Shown: positions 54,587 to 62,863 of the stretch, piece by piece | Layout: the number at the start of each line of letters is the position of its first letter | Numbering within the stretch: the stretch's first letter is position 1 | Assembly (NCBI RefSeq): GCF_007995095.1 | Contig: NZ_VOPY01000001.1 | Span: forward strand, 893,001-957,000 | Source of the DNA: Flavisphingopyxis soli | Lineage (GTDB): Bacteria; Pseudomonadota; Alphaproteobacteria; Sphingomonadales; Sphingomonadaceae | Length of the DNA stretch: 64,000 nucleotides | Direction of reading: 5' to 3' | Made by a program: the position numbers and the translations under genes | Notes under the pieces: model-generated | The model's input: only the letters and a program-made list of their open reading frames with translations | Told to the model about the DNA's origin: nothing | Databases searched by the model: none

Positions 54587-54919
54587 ATGACAGATTTCAA
54601 TGACCGGGAAAAAGCCTTCGAGGCAAAATTCGCGCACGAGGCCGAAGCGCTATTTCGCGTAACCGCGCGGCGCAATCGCCTGCTCGGCGAATGGGCGGCG
54701 GAAAAGATGGGACTCACGCCTGAAGAGACCGAGGCTTATGCCAAGGAAGTCATCGCGGCCGATTTCGAGGAAGCGGGTGACGAGGACGTCATTCGCAAGG
54801 TTCTGGGCGACATGATGTCAGCCAAGTGCGATATAGATGACGCTGGCGTTCGCGCCGCGCTTGAGGCAAAATCGGTCGAGGCGCACCGCCAGTTTATCGA
54901 TAGCGTCGACAAGGACTGA
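54587..54919 (+). CDS. DUF1476 protein, ATP synthase inhibitor zeta-subunit family
   Basis: 110 residues. The pattern FNDREKAFEAKFAHEAEALFRVTARRNRLLGEWAAEKMGLT and YAKEVIAADFEEAGDEDVIRKVLGDM is that of the alphaproteobacterial zeta subunit, which blocks F1 ATP hydrolysis in Paracoccus. Four predicted helices, cytoplasmic. The BolA gene follows six bases later, so transcription with the iron-sulfur genes is likely. Confidence 0.9.
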   Translation: MTDFNDREKAFEAKFAHEAEALFRVTARRNRLLGEWAAEKMGLTPEETEAYAKEVIAADFEEAGDEDVIRKVLGDMMSAKCDIDDAGVRAALEAKSVEAHRQFIDSVDKD

Positions 54920-54925
54920 GCGATC

Positions 54926-55171
54926 ATGGCGATGACCGCAGAACAGATCCAAGCGATGATCGCGACCGCCATTCCCGACGCGACGGTGGAAATCACCGAC
55001 CTTGCCGGTGACGGCGACCATTACGCAGCGCGCGTCGTCGCCGAAAGCTTTCGCGGAACCAGCCGGGTCGCCCAGCACAAGGCGGTCTATCAGGCACTTG
55101 GTGGCCGCATGGGTGGGGCTCTCCACGCGCTGCAACTCACGACCGCATTACCTGAAGGAACATCATCATGA
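54926..55171 (+). CDS. BolA family iron-sulfur/glutaredoxin partner protein
   Basis: 81 residues. KH-like BolA fold with [26 protein letters not shown] and [28 protein letters not shown], including the His in VAQHK used for cluster ligation. BolA proteins form [2Fe-2S] heterodimers with CGFS glutaredoxins; here the glutaredoxin gene overlaps it by 4 bases. Belongs to the short BolA2/IbaG-like class. Confidence 0.92.
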   Translation: MAMTAEQIQAMIATAIPDATVEITDLAGDGDHYAARVVAESFRGTSRVAQHKAVYQALGGRMGGALHALQLTTALPEGTSS

Positions 55172-55500
55172 CCGCTCCCGTCAAAGATCGCATCGACAGC
55201 CTGGTCGGCCAGCACGATGTCGTGCTTTTCATGAAAGGTTCACCGCTCTTTCCCCAATGCGGATTTTCGAGCCGCGCCATCGCGATCCTCGATCATCTCG
55301 GCGTTGGATATGAAAGCGTCGATGTTCTCCAGGACATGGAAGTCCGCCAGGCGATCAAGGAATATTCGGATTGGCCGACGATTCCCCAGCTTTACGTAAA
55401 GGGCGAATTCGTCGGTGGATCGGATATCATGATGGAAATGTTCGAAGCTGGCGAACTCGCCCAGTTGATGACCGACAAGGCCGTGATGAAGGCCGAATAG
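55168..55500 (+). CDS. grxD: Monothiol glutaredoxin Grx4
   Basis: 110 residues. Active-site CGFS in [13 protein letters not shown], glutathione-binding Lys in VLFMKG, and [25 protein letters not shown]. It carries a glutathione-coordinated [2Fe-2S] cluster and delivers it in concert with BolA. The overlapping BolA start and end suggest balanced synthesis. Followed by a likely terminator. Confidence 0.95.
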   Translation: MTAPVKDRIDSLVGQHDVVLFMKGSPLFPQCGFSSRAIAILDHLGVGYESVDVLQDMEVRQAIKEYSDWPTIPQLYVKGEFVGGSDIMMEMFEAGELAQLMTDKAVMKAE

Positions 55501-55552
55501 CCTCGATTGGGCTACGCGCGCCGCATAACTGAATTTACGACAACCAAGCTGG

Positions 55553-55581
55553 CGTCGGCACCTTAGGGTGGCGGCGTTTTT
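55553..55581 (+). terminator. Rho-independent terminator after grxD
   Basis: CGTCGGCACC pairs with GGTGGCGGCG (one mismatch) around TTAG, followed by TTTTT. Confidence 0.65.
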
Positions 55582-55823
55582 GGTCGTTCTGCGAGGATAT
55601 GGAATTTCGGGTGAGGACGGGTCGAACCAGGGACCAAACCAGTCCGACCCGTCACTCTAGAGCGAAACACTCAGATACGATTATGGCGTTGCATGCTCCA
55701 TGCCAGAACAGGTGCTATCCAGCCGTTTGGCGGGAGACGATGGTTACCCAGAGGTTGACGGGATGAAAGAGTGTCAAAGATCCCGACACGACGGCGCTCC
55801 GCCGAGAGATCAAGATTTATGTT

Positions 55824-55856
55824 TACATGCGTAGTTGGATAGGATTACAAACGTAG
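55824..55856. promoter_or_regulatory. Two candidate BlaI-type operators
   Basis: TACATGCGTAG (55824-55834) and TACAAACGTAG (55846-55856) are 22 bp apart, two helical turns, just before the BlaI-family gene. They resemble the TACA-n-TGTA operator half-sites of BlaI/MecI repressors, so autoregulation is likely. Confidence 0.55.
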
Positions 55857-55876
55857 CCGTAAGCGAAAGAGGCATT

Positions 55877-56248
55877 ATGGCTATCGAACGGATCAGCGAG
55901 TCGGAATATGCGGTCATCGAACCGCTCTGGGACAAGGCGCCGCTGACGGCGGTCGAAATCGCCGATCGCGTCGCCAAGGACAACGACTGGACGCTGCAAA
56001 CCGTCAAGACGCTGTTGTCGCGGCTTGTCGCCAAGGGCGCGGTCGCGTTCGAGACGCAGGGGCGTCGCTATCTCTATCGCCCGCTCATCGCGCGCAACGA
56101 TCATGCGGTCGCCGAGTCGCGGCGTCTGCTCGATCGGCTGTTCGCCGGCCGGGTCAGTCCGCTCGTCGCGCAGCTCGCCAAACGTGATGCGCTGAGCGAA
56201 GACGACATTGCCGAGATCGAGGCGCTGCTGAAGGAACTGCGCGCGTGA
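55877..56248 (+). CDS. BlaI/MecI/CopY family transcriptional repressor
   Basis: 123 residues from ATG 55877 (AAAGAGG upstream); an in-frame GTG-like start at 55835 would overlap the operators. Winged helix with ISESEYAVIEPLWDKAPLTAVEIADRVAKDNDWTLQTVKTLLSRLVAKGAVAFETQGRRYLYRPL and a C-terminal dimerisation helix. Proteolysis by an M56 partner relieves repression in the Bla/Mec paradigm. The M56 gene begins with a GTG overlapping its stop. Confidence 0.92.
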   Translation: MAIERISESEYAVIEPLWDKAPLTAVEIADRVAKDNDWTLQTVKTLLSRLVAKGAVAFETQGRRYLYRPLIARNDHAVAESRRLLDRLFAGRVSPLVAQLAKRDALSEDDIAEIEALLKELRA

Positions 56249-57729
56249 TCGGCCCGATCACGATCGCGTGGCTGAGCGACACTTTGCTCGCGACGAGCGT
56301 CATGATGGCGCTGGTGCTGCTGATCCGGCGTCCCGTGGCGCGCACGTTTGGACCGCGCATCGCCTATTTGTTGTGGATGATCCCTGCGGCCCGTTGTGTC
56401 ATGCCAGCGCTCACGGGTCCGCCGCAGGAGAGCGTCGCGAGCCTTTCGATTCCGATTTCTTCGCTCAATGGCGTTGCCGCCTCGACTGCTTCGTCGGGCG
56501 TAATCGCCGAACCCTCTACGGTGGACCTGCTGGTGTCGGCGCTGCCTATGATCTGGCTGGGCGGGGCAATCGTGTGTCTCACCGCGATCGGCTTCGCGCA
56601 TTGGGCCTTTCGCCGGCGGCTTCTCGCCGGGGCGATCAAAGCGCCGCGGTTCGAGGGTTTCCGCGTCGTTCGGACGGCCGCAGTCACCTTACCGCTCGCG
56701 ATCGGGATTACGCGTCCGCTGATCGTCGTTCCGATCGATTTCGAAACGCAGTTCGGCGCGGCGGAAAAGCTCCATATCCTACGCCACGAAGCCGAGCATC
56801 ATCGCCATGGCGACCTGTGGGCGAATATCGCCGCCGCATGCGTCCTGTCGGCCCACTGGTTCAACCCGCTTGCCTGGCTGTCGTGGAGTGCGTTCCGGCT
56901 CGACCAGGAAAAATGCTGCGATGCGCGGGTGACGGCACAAGCCGACGGCGAGGACCGCGCGCTCTATGCCGCAACACTCGCCAAGGCAGTGATTGGACCG
57001 GGATCGCGCACTCTGCGCCTGGTTGCGCCAATGATAGTTCAGAAAGATCTCAAGGAGAGACTGATCATGTTGAAAGATGCACGCGCCTTTTCACGCCCCC
57101 GGACTGCCGCCGGAATTTTCGGAATCGGGCTCCTGCTTGCAACGGGGCTGATCGCGACGGCGACCGTCGTTCCTGCAATTGCTGCTCAAGATGGTGGACA
57201 GAGTGACGCCATTCCTCAGCCCCCGCAGCCGCCGTTACCACCGATGGCCCCGGCTGCACCAACGGCTTCTGCGGTGCCAACGCCACCGAACGCTCCGCCC
57301 GCACCCCCGACCGCGCAGGATGGCGATATGGGTGAGCGCCATGTCATGATCGTCCTCAAAGAAGACGGAAAGCGGACGGTCGAGCGTCGGATCGTCAGGG
57401 GCGGACCCGGCGAGGCGGTGCCGAGCGAGGCTGAAATCAGGGCCATGATCCCTGAAATCGATATCGCACGGATGAAGGGCAAATGTGACGTAACCAATCC
57501 AGTAATTACCGAGACTAGTGCGAGCGAGAACGGTAATCGCGAAAAGATCATCATTCGCATGTGCGGTGACCGCGAAATGGCGCGGACTGCGCGCGCCAGT
57601 GCCATTGATGGATTGCGCGAGGCCCGCGCTGAAATCTCGCAGGACAGCGATATGCCCGCTTCGGTAAAGGCGCAGGTTCTCGCCGAGCTCGAGGCGCAGA
57701 TCGCAAAGATGCAGGCGCAATCCGACTGA
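56245..57729 (+). CDS. M56 family (BlaR1-type) membrane peptidase
   Basis: 494 residues starting at GTG 56245. Membrane helices at about 8-27, 38-55 and 100-120, zinc motif HEAEH at 181-185, RLDQEKCCDARV downstream, a fourth helix at about 285-305, then a Pro-rich linker (PQPPQPPLPPMAPAAP) and a C-terminal charged helical region. The C-terminus lacks the penicillin-binding sensor fold of BlaR1, so the signal is probably not a beta-lactam bound covalently. It should cleave or inactivate the BlaI-type repressor encoded upstream. Confidence 0.88.
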   Translation: MIGPITIAWLSDTLLATSVMMALVLLIRRPVARTFGPRIAYLLWMIPAARCVMPALTGPPQESVASLSIPISSLNGVAASTASSGVIAEPSTVDLLVSALPMIWLGGAIVCLTAIGFAHWAFRRRLLAGAIKAPRFEGFRVVRTAAVTLPLAIGITRPLIVVPIDFETQFGAAEKLHILRHEAEHHRHGDLWANIAAACVLSAHWFNPLAWLSWSAFRLDQEKCCDARVTAQADGEDRALYAATLAKAVIGPGSRTLRLVAPMIVQKDLKERLIMLKDARAFSRPRTAAGIFGIGLLLATGLIATATVVPAIAAQDGGQSDAIPQPPQPPLPPMAPAAPTASAVPTPPNAPPAPPTAQDGDMGERHVMIVLKEDGKRTVERRIVRGGPGEAVPSEAEIRAMIPEIDIARMKGKCDVTNPVITETSASENGNREKIIIRMCGDREMARTARASAIDGLREARAEISQDSDMPASVKAQVLAELEAQIAKMQAQSD

Positions 57730-57755
57730 TTTAAGCGGTTCAGCCAATCGTGATC

Positions 57756-57787
57756 GGGGCGGCGCGCAGCGTCGCCCCTTTTCGTTT
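57756..57787 (+). terminator. Rho-independent terminator of the BlaI/M56 operon
   Basis: GGGGCGGCG and CGTCGCCCC form a 9-bp stem (one G-T pair) with loop CGCAG, followed by TTTTCGTTT. Confidence 0.75.
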
Positions 57788-57814
57788 GCTCTTGGCAATG
57801 CCACATGGAGGGCA

Positions 57815-58684
57815 ATGGCTATTCCCGCACCAGGACCCGTCGGCCTTGCCGAGCAGATCGAGCCTCTCGTCGCGCGGGTTCTCGCGCCCAATCCTTCGCC
57901 CTACACTTATACCGGTACGCAGACCTATCTGGTTGGCCGATCCGACCTTGCAGTGATCGATCCGGGTCCGGCCGACGAGGACCATATCGCTGCGATTGTC
58001 GCCGGAATCGCGGATCGTCCTGTGCGTGCGATCATGTGCACCCACACGCACCGCGATCACAGTCCGGCGGCAGCGCCGCTGTCGCGGTTGGTCGGCGCGC
58101 CGATCATCGGCTGTGCGGCGCTGACGCTCGACGATGACGGGCCGCGAGCCGACGCCGCGTTCGATGTCGCTTATGCGCCCGACCGTGTCCTTGCCGACGG
58201 TGAGCAGGTCGCGGGCGACGGCTGGACGCTGACTGCCGTCGCGACGCCCGGTCATACGTCAAACCATTTATGTTTCGCGCTCGATCAATCGGGCGCGCTG
58301 TTCACTGGCGACCACGTCATGGGCTGGTCGACCACCGTGGTCAGCCCGCCCGATGGCGACATGGCAGACTATATGGCGAGCATGGCATTGCTGCTCGATC
58401 GCGACGACCGGATTTACTATCCAGCGCACGGGCGCGCTATCGAGACGCCGCGCAAGCTGGTGCGTGGCATGATGGGCCATCGCCGCCAGCGCGAAGGGCA
58501 GATCTTGCGCCGCATTGCCGAGGGCACCGATCGGATCGAAGAGATGGTGCCGTCGATGTACAAGGGGCTCGACCCGCGGCTATACGGCGCGGCAGGACGA
58601 TCGGTGCTGGCGCATCTGATCGAACTGGAACGCCAAGGGCGTGTCGCCCGTTCAGGAGAGCAATGGAAACTTCGCGCAACTTGA
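57815..58684 (+). CDS. MBL-fold metallohydrolase (LACTB2-like)
   Basis: 289 residues. Zinc motif MCTHTHRDHSPAAAPL (HxHxDH), VATPGHTSNHLCFAL (His), LFTGDHVMGW (Asp) and YPAHGRAIE (His), with a C-terminal winged-helix-like extension (HRRQREGQILRRIAEG). This architecture is that of LACTB2-type ribonucleases and related hydrolases, not of class B beta-lactamases. The exact substrate is unknown. The DUF4230 gene starts within its last codons. Confidence 0.87.
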   Translation: MAIPAPGPVGLAEQIEPLVARVLAPNPSPYTYTGTQTYLVGRSDLAVIDPGPADEDHIAAIVAGIADRPVRAIMCTHTHRDHSPAAAPLSRLVGAPIIGCAALTLDDDGPRADAAFDVAYAPDRVLADGEQVAGDGWTLTAVATPGHTSNHLCFALDQSGALFTGDHVMGWSTTVVSPPDGDMADYMASMALLLDRDDRIYYPAHGRAIETPRKLVRGMMGHRRQREGQILRRIAEGTDRIEEMVPSMYKGLDPRLYGAAGRSVLAHLIELERQGRVARSGEQWKLRAT

Positions 58685-59349
58685 TGGCCACGTCCGACCG
58701 CGAGCAGCCAAGGACGGTCGCGCCGACCATGGCGCCGCCTGTTCGGCGCGCGCCCTGGGTCCTGTTCGCGCTGACGCTTGCGGCCGCTGTCTGGCTCGCG
58801 TGGCGTGCCTTTGGCCCCGAGCAACTCGGCGACCCGCTGGCAACGTCGTTGCTGGCGTTTGAAAAGCAGAACAGCCTGACGGTGTTCAGCGCGCAGCTCG
58901 CACCGGTCGTGGCGAGTGACGATGAACGCATGCTCGGATTGCTCAAATCGAAACAGATCGCGGTGATCCCGGCGCGCGTTGAGTACCGCCTCGACCTGTC
59001 GCAAATAGACCGCCAGCGGATGCGCTGGAACGATGCAAACCGTACGCTGACGGTAACGCTGCCACCGCTGACCGTCAGTCGCCCCAATCTCGACGAAGCC
59101 CGCGCACAATATATCCGCGAGGGCGTGTTGATTACGCGCGACGCGCAGGAGCGCCTCAACCGGAATAACACGCGCCTCGCCGAACAGCAGGCGGCCAAGC
59201 AGGCCGCGAACCCGGTGCTGATGAACCTCGCACGGACGGCTGCGCGCGATGCGGTACAGCAAAACCTCACGATTCCGCTGCAAGTGGCGGGCTATGATAA
59301 TGTTACGGTCGAAGTGCGCTTCGACGGAGAAAAGGACGCTTCGCAATGA
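58663..59349 (+). CDS. DUF4230 family membrane-anchored protein
   Basis: 228 residues from ATG 58663, chosen because AGGAG sits 5-9 bases upstream; ATG 58684 would match the neighbour's stop but lacks its own site. One N-terminal helix (about 30-50), then a periplasmic domain with FEKQNSLTVFSAQLAPVV, RVEYRLDLSQIDRQRMRWNDANRTLTVTLPPLTVSRPN, the DUF4230 pattern. Function unknown. It overlaps the end of the MBL gene and is overlapped by nadA. Confidence 0.75.
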   Translation: METSRNLMATSDREQPRTVAPTMAPPVRRAPWVLFALTLAAAVWLAWRAFGPEQLGDPLATSLLAFEKQNSLTVFSAQLAPVVASDDERMLGLLKSKQIAVIPARVEYRLDLSQIDRQRMRWNDANRTLTVTLPPLTVSRPNLDEARAQYIREGVLITRDAQERLNRNNTRLAEQQAAKQAANPVLMNLARTAARDAVQQNLTIPLQVAGYDNVTVEVRFDGEKDASQ

Positions 59350-60341
59350 CAGCCCAACCCAATGCCAGCCTTGCCGGCGTCGACCTGCGCGCCGAAATCG
59401 ACCGGCTGCGCAAGGATCGCAACGCGGTGATCCTGGCGCATTATTACCAGAAGCCCGAGATTCAGGACCTTGCCGATTTCGTCGGCGACAGTCTGGAGCT
59501 GTCGAAAAAAGCCGCCGATACTGATGCCGACGTCATTGCCTTTTGCGGCGTGCGGTTCATGGCCGAAACCGCCAAGATCCTAAGTCCCGAAAAGATCGTC
59601 ATCCTCCCCGACATGGCGGCGGGATGCAGTCTGGAGGACAGCTGCCCGCCCGAACAGTTCAAGGCGTTTCGTGCCAAGCATCCCGATCACATCGCGCTGA
59701 CCTACATCAACTGTTCGGCGGCGGTGAAGGCATTGAGTGATATCATTGTCACCAGTTCGTCGGCCGAGACGATCCTGAGCCAGATTCCCAAGGATCAGAA
59801 GATCATCTTCGGCCCCGACAAGCATCTGGGCGGCTATCTTGCGCGCAAGTTCGACCGCGATATGCTGCTCTGGCCCGGCGTGTGCATCGTCCATGAGGCG
59901 TTCAGCGAAACCGAGCTGCTCAAGCTCAAGGCGCAATACCCGGACGCGCCGGTTGCGGCGCACCCCGAATGCCCGCCGCACATCATCGACCATGCCGATT
60001 ACGTCGGATCGACCAGCGGGATTCTGCAGTTCGTCAAGACCAGCGAGAGCGACACGCTGATCGTTGCAACCGAACCGCACATCATCCACCAGATGGAAAA
60101 GGCGGTACCCGAGAAGACTTTCATTGGCGCGCCCGGCGCCGACGGCAACTGCAACTGCAACATCTGTCCGTACATGGCGCTGAATACGATGGAGAAGCTC
60201 TATGTCGCGCTGCGCGACCTCGAACCGCGGATCGAGATCGAGGAGGACGTGCGTATCGCCGCCAAGAAATCGCTCGACCGAATGCTCGAAATGGCCGCCG
60301 GCACATTGGGGCAGGGCGACCTGGGTCATCCCGGCGCATGA
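59346..60341 (+). CDS. nadA: Quinolinate synthase
   Basis: 331 residues. Signature LAHYYQKPEIQDLADFVGDSLELSKKA, Cys in AFCGVRFMAETAKIL, PDMAAGCSLEDSCP, CSAAVKALSDIIVTSSSA, PGVCIVHEAF, HPECPP and C-terminal GNCNCNICPYMALNTMEKL; three cysteines ligate a [4Fe-4S] cluster. It condenses iminoaspartate with dihydroxyacetone phosphate to quinolinate in NAD synthesis. nadB and nadC are not nearby. Coupled to the DUF4230 and DUF2254 genes by 4-base overlaps. Confidence 0.95.
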   Translation: MTAQPNASLAGVDLRAEIDRLRKDRNAVILAHYYQKPEIQDLADFVGDSLELSKKAADTDADVIAFCGVRFMAETAKILSPEKIVILPDMAAGCSLEDSCPPEQFKAFRAKHPDHIALTYINCSAAVKALSDIIVTSSSAETILSQIPKDQKIIFGPDKHLGGYLARKFDRDMLLWPGVCIVHEAFSETELLKLKAQYPDAPVAAHPECPPHIIDHADYVGSTSGILQFVKTSESDTLIVATEPHIIHQMEKAVPEKTFIGAPGADGNCNCNICPYMALNTMEKLYVALRDLEPRIEIEEDVRIAAKKSLDRMLEMAAGTLGQGDLGHPGA

Positions 60342-61678
60342 TCGCGACGCTGCGCAGCTGGTGGGTTAGTGTCAACGCGAGCTACTGGTTCTATCCGGCG
60401 ATCTTCTCTGGTCTGGCGGCGATCCTGGCGTTCGTTACCGTCTATATCGATCGCGTCTGGGCGGCCGAATATCTGAGCCAAGTCGACTGGCTGAGCCCGG
60501 CGCGGCCCGATGGCGCGCGCAACACATTGACGGTGATCGCGGGATCGATGATCGGCGTCGCATCGACGGTGTTCTCGATCACCATCGCGGCGGTTGCTTA
60601 TGCCTCTGGCACGTATGGCCCGCGGCTGCTGACCAACTTTATGGAGGACCGGGGCAACCAGCTTTCGCTTGGAACCTTTATCGCCACCTTCGTCTATGCG
60701 GTAATGGTCCTGCGCGTCGTGCGCAGCGAGGGCGAACAGGCGACAACGGTTGCTGATGCGGTATCAACCATCGCGCCGGGTTTCGTACCGCAACTGTCGT
60801 TGCTGATCGCTACGGTCATGGTGGCCGTCGCGGTCGCCGTGCTCGTCTATTTCCTCAACCACATCCCGTCGAGCATCCGCATCAATACGGTGCTCGAAGG
60901 AATCGGCGAGCGGCTGATCCGAGATCTCAAGCGCCGCTTTCCCGAAGATGACGATGGCACCGAGCCAGGCGAGCGGCCCGACGGCGATGCAATTACCGCG
61001 CGCGACAGCGGCTATGTCCAGATCATCGATTTCTCGTCGCTCGACGACATTGCCGAGGCGCGCGGCGGCACGATCGTGCTCAACGTGCGTACTGGCGATT
61101 TCGTCCATCCCGATATGACCTTTGCCAAGGTTGCCGGCGGCGAATGGGACGACGAAGCGATTGGCGAAATCCGCGACTGTTTCGCAATGGGCGGGCGGCG
61201 CACGCCGACGCAGGACCTAGAATTCCTGATCGACGAGCTGGTCGAGATCGCGTTGCGCGCGCTATCGCCGGGGATCAACGATCCGTTCACCGCGATCACC
61301 GCGATGCACTGGCTCGGCGCGGCGACGGGCGAAATCGCGCGGCGCGACCTGACGCGCGGACCCGAGCAGGGCGGCTACAAGCGCGACCGGGTCATGCCAT
61401 TGGCTGACGATTTCACACATTTCCTTGGGCGCGGGTTTGGCGGAATCCGCGCGTCGGCGGCAGGCAGTCCTCTGGCGGCAAAGAATTTCCTCGACTGCCT
61501 GTACGCGAGCGCGACCGCATCGTCGTCACAGCGTCGGCGCGATGCGATCGCTAAGGAGGGCGCGCTGCTGCTCAGCCAGGCACGCGGGTCGCTGAGTGGG
61601 CCCGCCCTCGACGAGCTCGAAACGCGCTACGGTAATTTCCGCGAGACGATGGCGGCGATGGCGACGCGGGCGGTCTAG
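60338..61678 (+). CDS. DUF2254 membrane protein
   Basis: 446 residues from ATG 60338, overlapping the nadA stop. Four N-terminal membrane helices (about 15-40, 60-90, 105-130, 155-180) and a large cytoplasmic domain with the family hallmarks GTIVLNVRTGDFVHPDMTF, ALSPGINDPFTAITAMHWL and SQARGSLSGPALDELETRY. Function is unknown; the family is common in alphaproteobacteria. Cotranscription with nadA is implied by overlap. Confidence 0.85.
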   Translation: MIATLRSWWVSVNASYWFYPAIFSGLAAILAFVTVYIDRVWAAEYLSQVDWLSPARPDGARNTLTVIAGSMIGVASTVFSITIAAVAYASGTYGPRLLTNFMEDRGNQLSLGTFIATFVYAVMVLRVVRSEGEQATTVADAVSTIAPGFVPQLSLLIATVMVAVAVAVLVYFLNHIPSSIRINTVLEGIGERLIRDLKRRFPEDDDGTEPGERPDGDAITARDSGYVQIIDFSSLDDIAEARGGTIVLNVRTGDFVHPDMTFAKVAGGEWDDEAIGEIRDCFAMGGRRTPTQDLEFLIDELVEIALRALSPGINDPFTAITAMHWLGAATGEIARRDLTRGPEQGGYKRDRVMPLADDFTHFLGRGFGGIRASAAGSPLAAKNFLDCLYASATASSSQRRRDAIAKEGALLLSQARGSLSGPALDELETRYGNFRETMAAMATRAV

Positions 61679-61740
61679 CGCATATGCGAGGAACGGGTGC
61701 GTTGATCGGGCGTTTGAACGATACAACCACAAAGGAAATC

Positions 61741-61938
61741 ATGATGGACGGACAGGTCGATACGAGCGGCGAAGACTTGAGCGATTATGACGAGGATCAG
61801 CGCGCCGAAATCCTTGAGGTCGAGGGCCATCATCCGGTCAAGGACGGGATCGAGACAGATCTCAACCCCGATCGCGGCGAGCCGATCGACGACGAAGAAG
61901 CGAACGACGAGACGCTGACCGAGAGCGATAAGCCCTGA
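61741..61938 (+). CDS. Small acidic protein of unknown function
   Basis: 65 residues from ATG 61741 (AAAGGA 10 bases upstream); an earlier ATG at 61684 adds 19 residues without a good site. Very acidic (SGEDLSDYDEDQRAEILEVEGHHPVKDGIETDLNPDRGEPIDDEEAND), probably unstructured. The strong ribosome site and codon use suggest a real gene, but no family is recognised. Confidence 0.55.
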   Translation: MMDGQVDTSGEDLSDYDEDQRAEILEVEGHHPVKDGIETDLNPDRGEPIDDEEANDETLTESDKP

Positions 61939-61967
61939 GCCACGCAACATTGTTACAGATATCGGGG

Positions 61968-62000
61968 TTATCCACAGCTTAGTTGCGTGATTGTGGATAA
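61968..62000. promoter_or_regulatory. Inverted pair of TTATCCACA sequences (DnaA-box pair or terminator)
   Basis: TTATCCACA (61968-61976) and its exact complement TGTGGATAA (61992-62000) flank a 15-base loop and are followed by GTCGGTTTTTTTT. Both halves are perfect DnaA boxes. Equally, a 9-bp stem before a T tract can terminate the upstream transcript. The two readings are not exclusive. Confidence 0.5.
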
Positions 62001-62019
62001 GTCGGTTTTTTTCGTTTGA

Positions 62020-62385
62020 TTCGACTCGGGTTGGCGGGCCATTGTCAATTCATCGGAAGGGCGAACCTTCGGACGGACGCCAAGACTCTTCGGAGACGCG
62101 GCGAACGGATGATGAAGGTTCCACTGGATGACCGCCAGGCACGGCGCGGAAGGCTCCCTCGTGGAGCACGATGTGAAATGCGGACGCGGGATGTCGAAGA
62201 AAACCAAAGTAGAATCCGCGGCGCGAGCCTAGGTTTCGAACCGGAAGGACGCGATATCGGGTCTGATTTATCTCTTCGGAGAAAAATCAAACCGGACGCC
62301 CGACGGAAATGCGACGATCTTCGGATCAGAACAAATCCATCCGTGGCGCAGTGGGAGCCGACAGCAATGTCGGCTCCCATTTTTC
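62020..62385 (+). ncRNA. Candidate structured non-coding RNA
   Basis: About 365 bases without a convincing protein gene, ending in a very strong intrinsic terminator. Several local stems close on TTCG loops: CGGAAGGGCGAACCTTCGG, ACTCTTCGGAGA, GATTTATCTCTTCGGAGAAAAATC and GATCTTCGGATC. Repeated UUCG-capped stems plus terminator suggest an expressed, folded RNA. It is not recognised as tmRNA, RNase P, SRP or 6S RNA from conserved motifs. The 5' end is not defined; 62020 is a guess based on the preceding T tract. Confidence 0.4.
62353..62385 (+). terminator. Strong rho-independent terminator
   Basis: GGGAGCCGACA, loop GCAA, TGTCGGCTCCC: a perfect 11-bp stem with a GNRA tetraloop, followed by ATTTTTC. 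There is no gene on this strand immediately upstream, which argues for an RNA transcript ending here. Confidence 0.85.
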
Positions 62386-62425
62386 GTTGGGCGAGCGTGC
62401 TGCGGGGGCGTTTAACCCGCCGATG

Positions 62426-62863
62426 TCAGCCGCCGTTGAGGCTGTGCTCGAGCGTGATTTCGCAATTGAGAAGCTTCGACAGGGGGCAGTTGACCTTCGC
62501 CTCGGCGGCCGCCTTGGCGAAATCCTCGGCCGTAATGCCGTCGATCGTTGCGCTCAGCGTCAGCGCCGATTTCGTCACGCTGAACCCGTCACCCTCCTTG
62601 TCGAGGCTGACGACCGCCTTTGTCTCGAGCGTGCCGTCGCTATGGCCCGCCTTGGCGAGGCCAAAGCTCAATGCCATCGTGAAGCAGCTCGCATGCGCGG
62701 CTGCGATCAGCTCCTCGGGATTGGTCCCGGGCTTGTCCTCGAAGCGCGTCTGGAAACCATATGGCTGGTTATCGAGCGCGCCAGACTGGGTCGAGACATG
62801 GCCCTTGCCGTCCTTGCCGAGGCCTTCGTATCGGGCCGAGCCGCTCTTGTGGATCGTGCTCAT
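62426..62863 (-). CDS. OsmC family thiol peroxidase
   Basis: 145 residues from ATG 62863; a longer reading to 62980 lies in the next gene. Resolving and peroxidatic cysteines are Cys60 (AAHASCFTMAL) and Cys126 (KVNCPLSK), with Arg and Glu in YGFQTRFEDKPGTNPEELI. OsmC enzymes reduce organic hydroperoxides in the cytoplasm. The start overlaps the stop of the CHRD gene by 4 bases, giving a two-gene operon. Confidence 0.92.
   Translation of the reverse strand: MSTIHKSGSARYEGLGKDGKGHVSTQSGALDNQPYGFQTRFEDKPGTNPEELIAAAHASCFTMALSFGLAKAGHSDGTLETKAVVSLDKEGDGFSVTKSALTLSATIDGITAEDFAKAAAEAKVNCPLSKLLNCEITLEHSLNGG

Larger units (their letters stand above)
55501..55876. other. 376-bp intergenic stretch between grxD and the BlaI gene
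   Basis: No gene supported. Besides the terminator and the candidate operators it holds a perfect 9-bp inverted repeat, GACGGGTCG (55616-55624) and CGACCCGTC (55645-55653), with a 20-base loop of unknown meaning. Confidence 0.55.

Noticed and set aside
57815-58684. Metallo-beta-lactamase controlled by the BlaI/M56 pair
   Set aside because: Fold features and the C-terminal extension match LACTB2-type hydrolases, no signal peptide is present, and a terminator separates it from the regulator genes.
61968-62385. Chromosomal replication origin
   Set aside because: Only two DnaA boxes, no AT-rich unwinding region and no origin-linked genes such as hemE, dnaA or parAB nearby.
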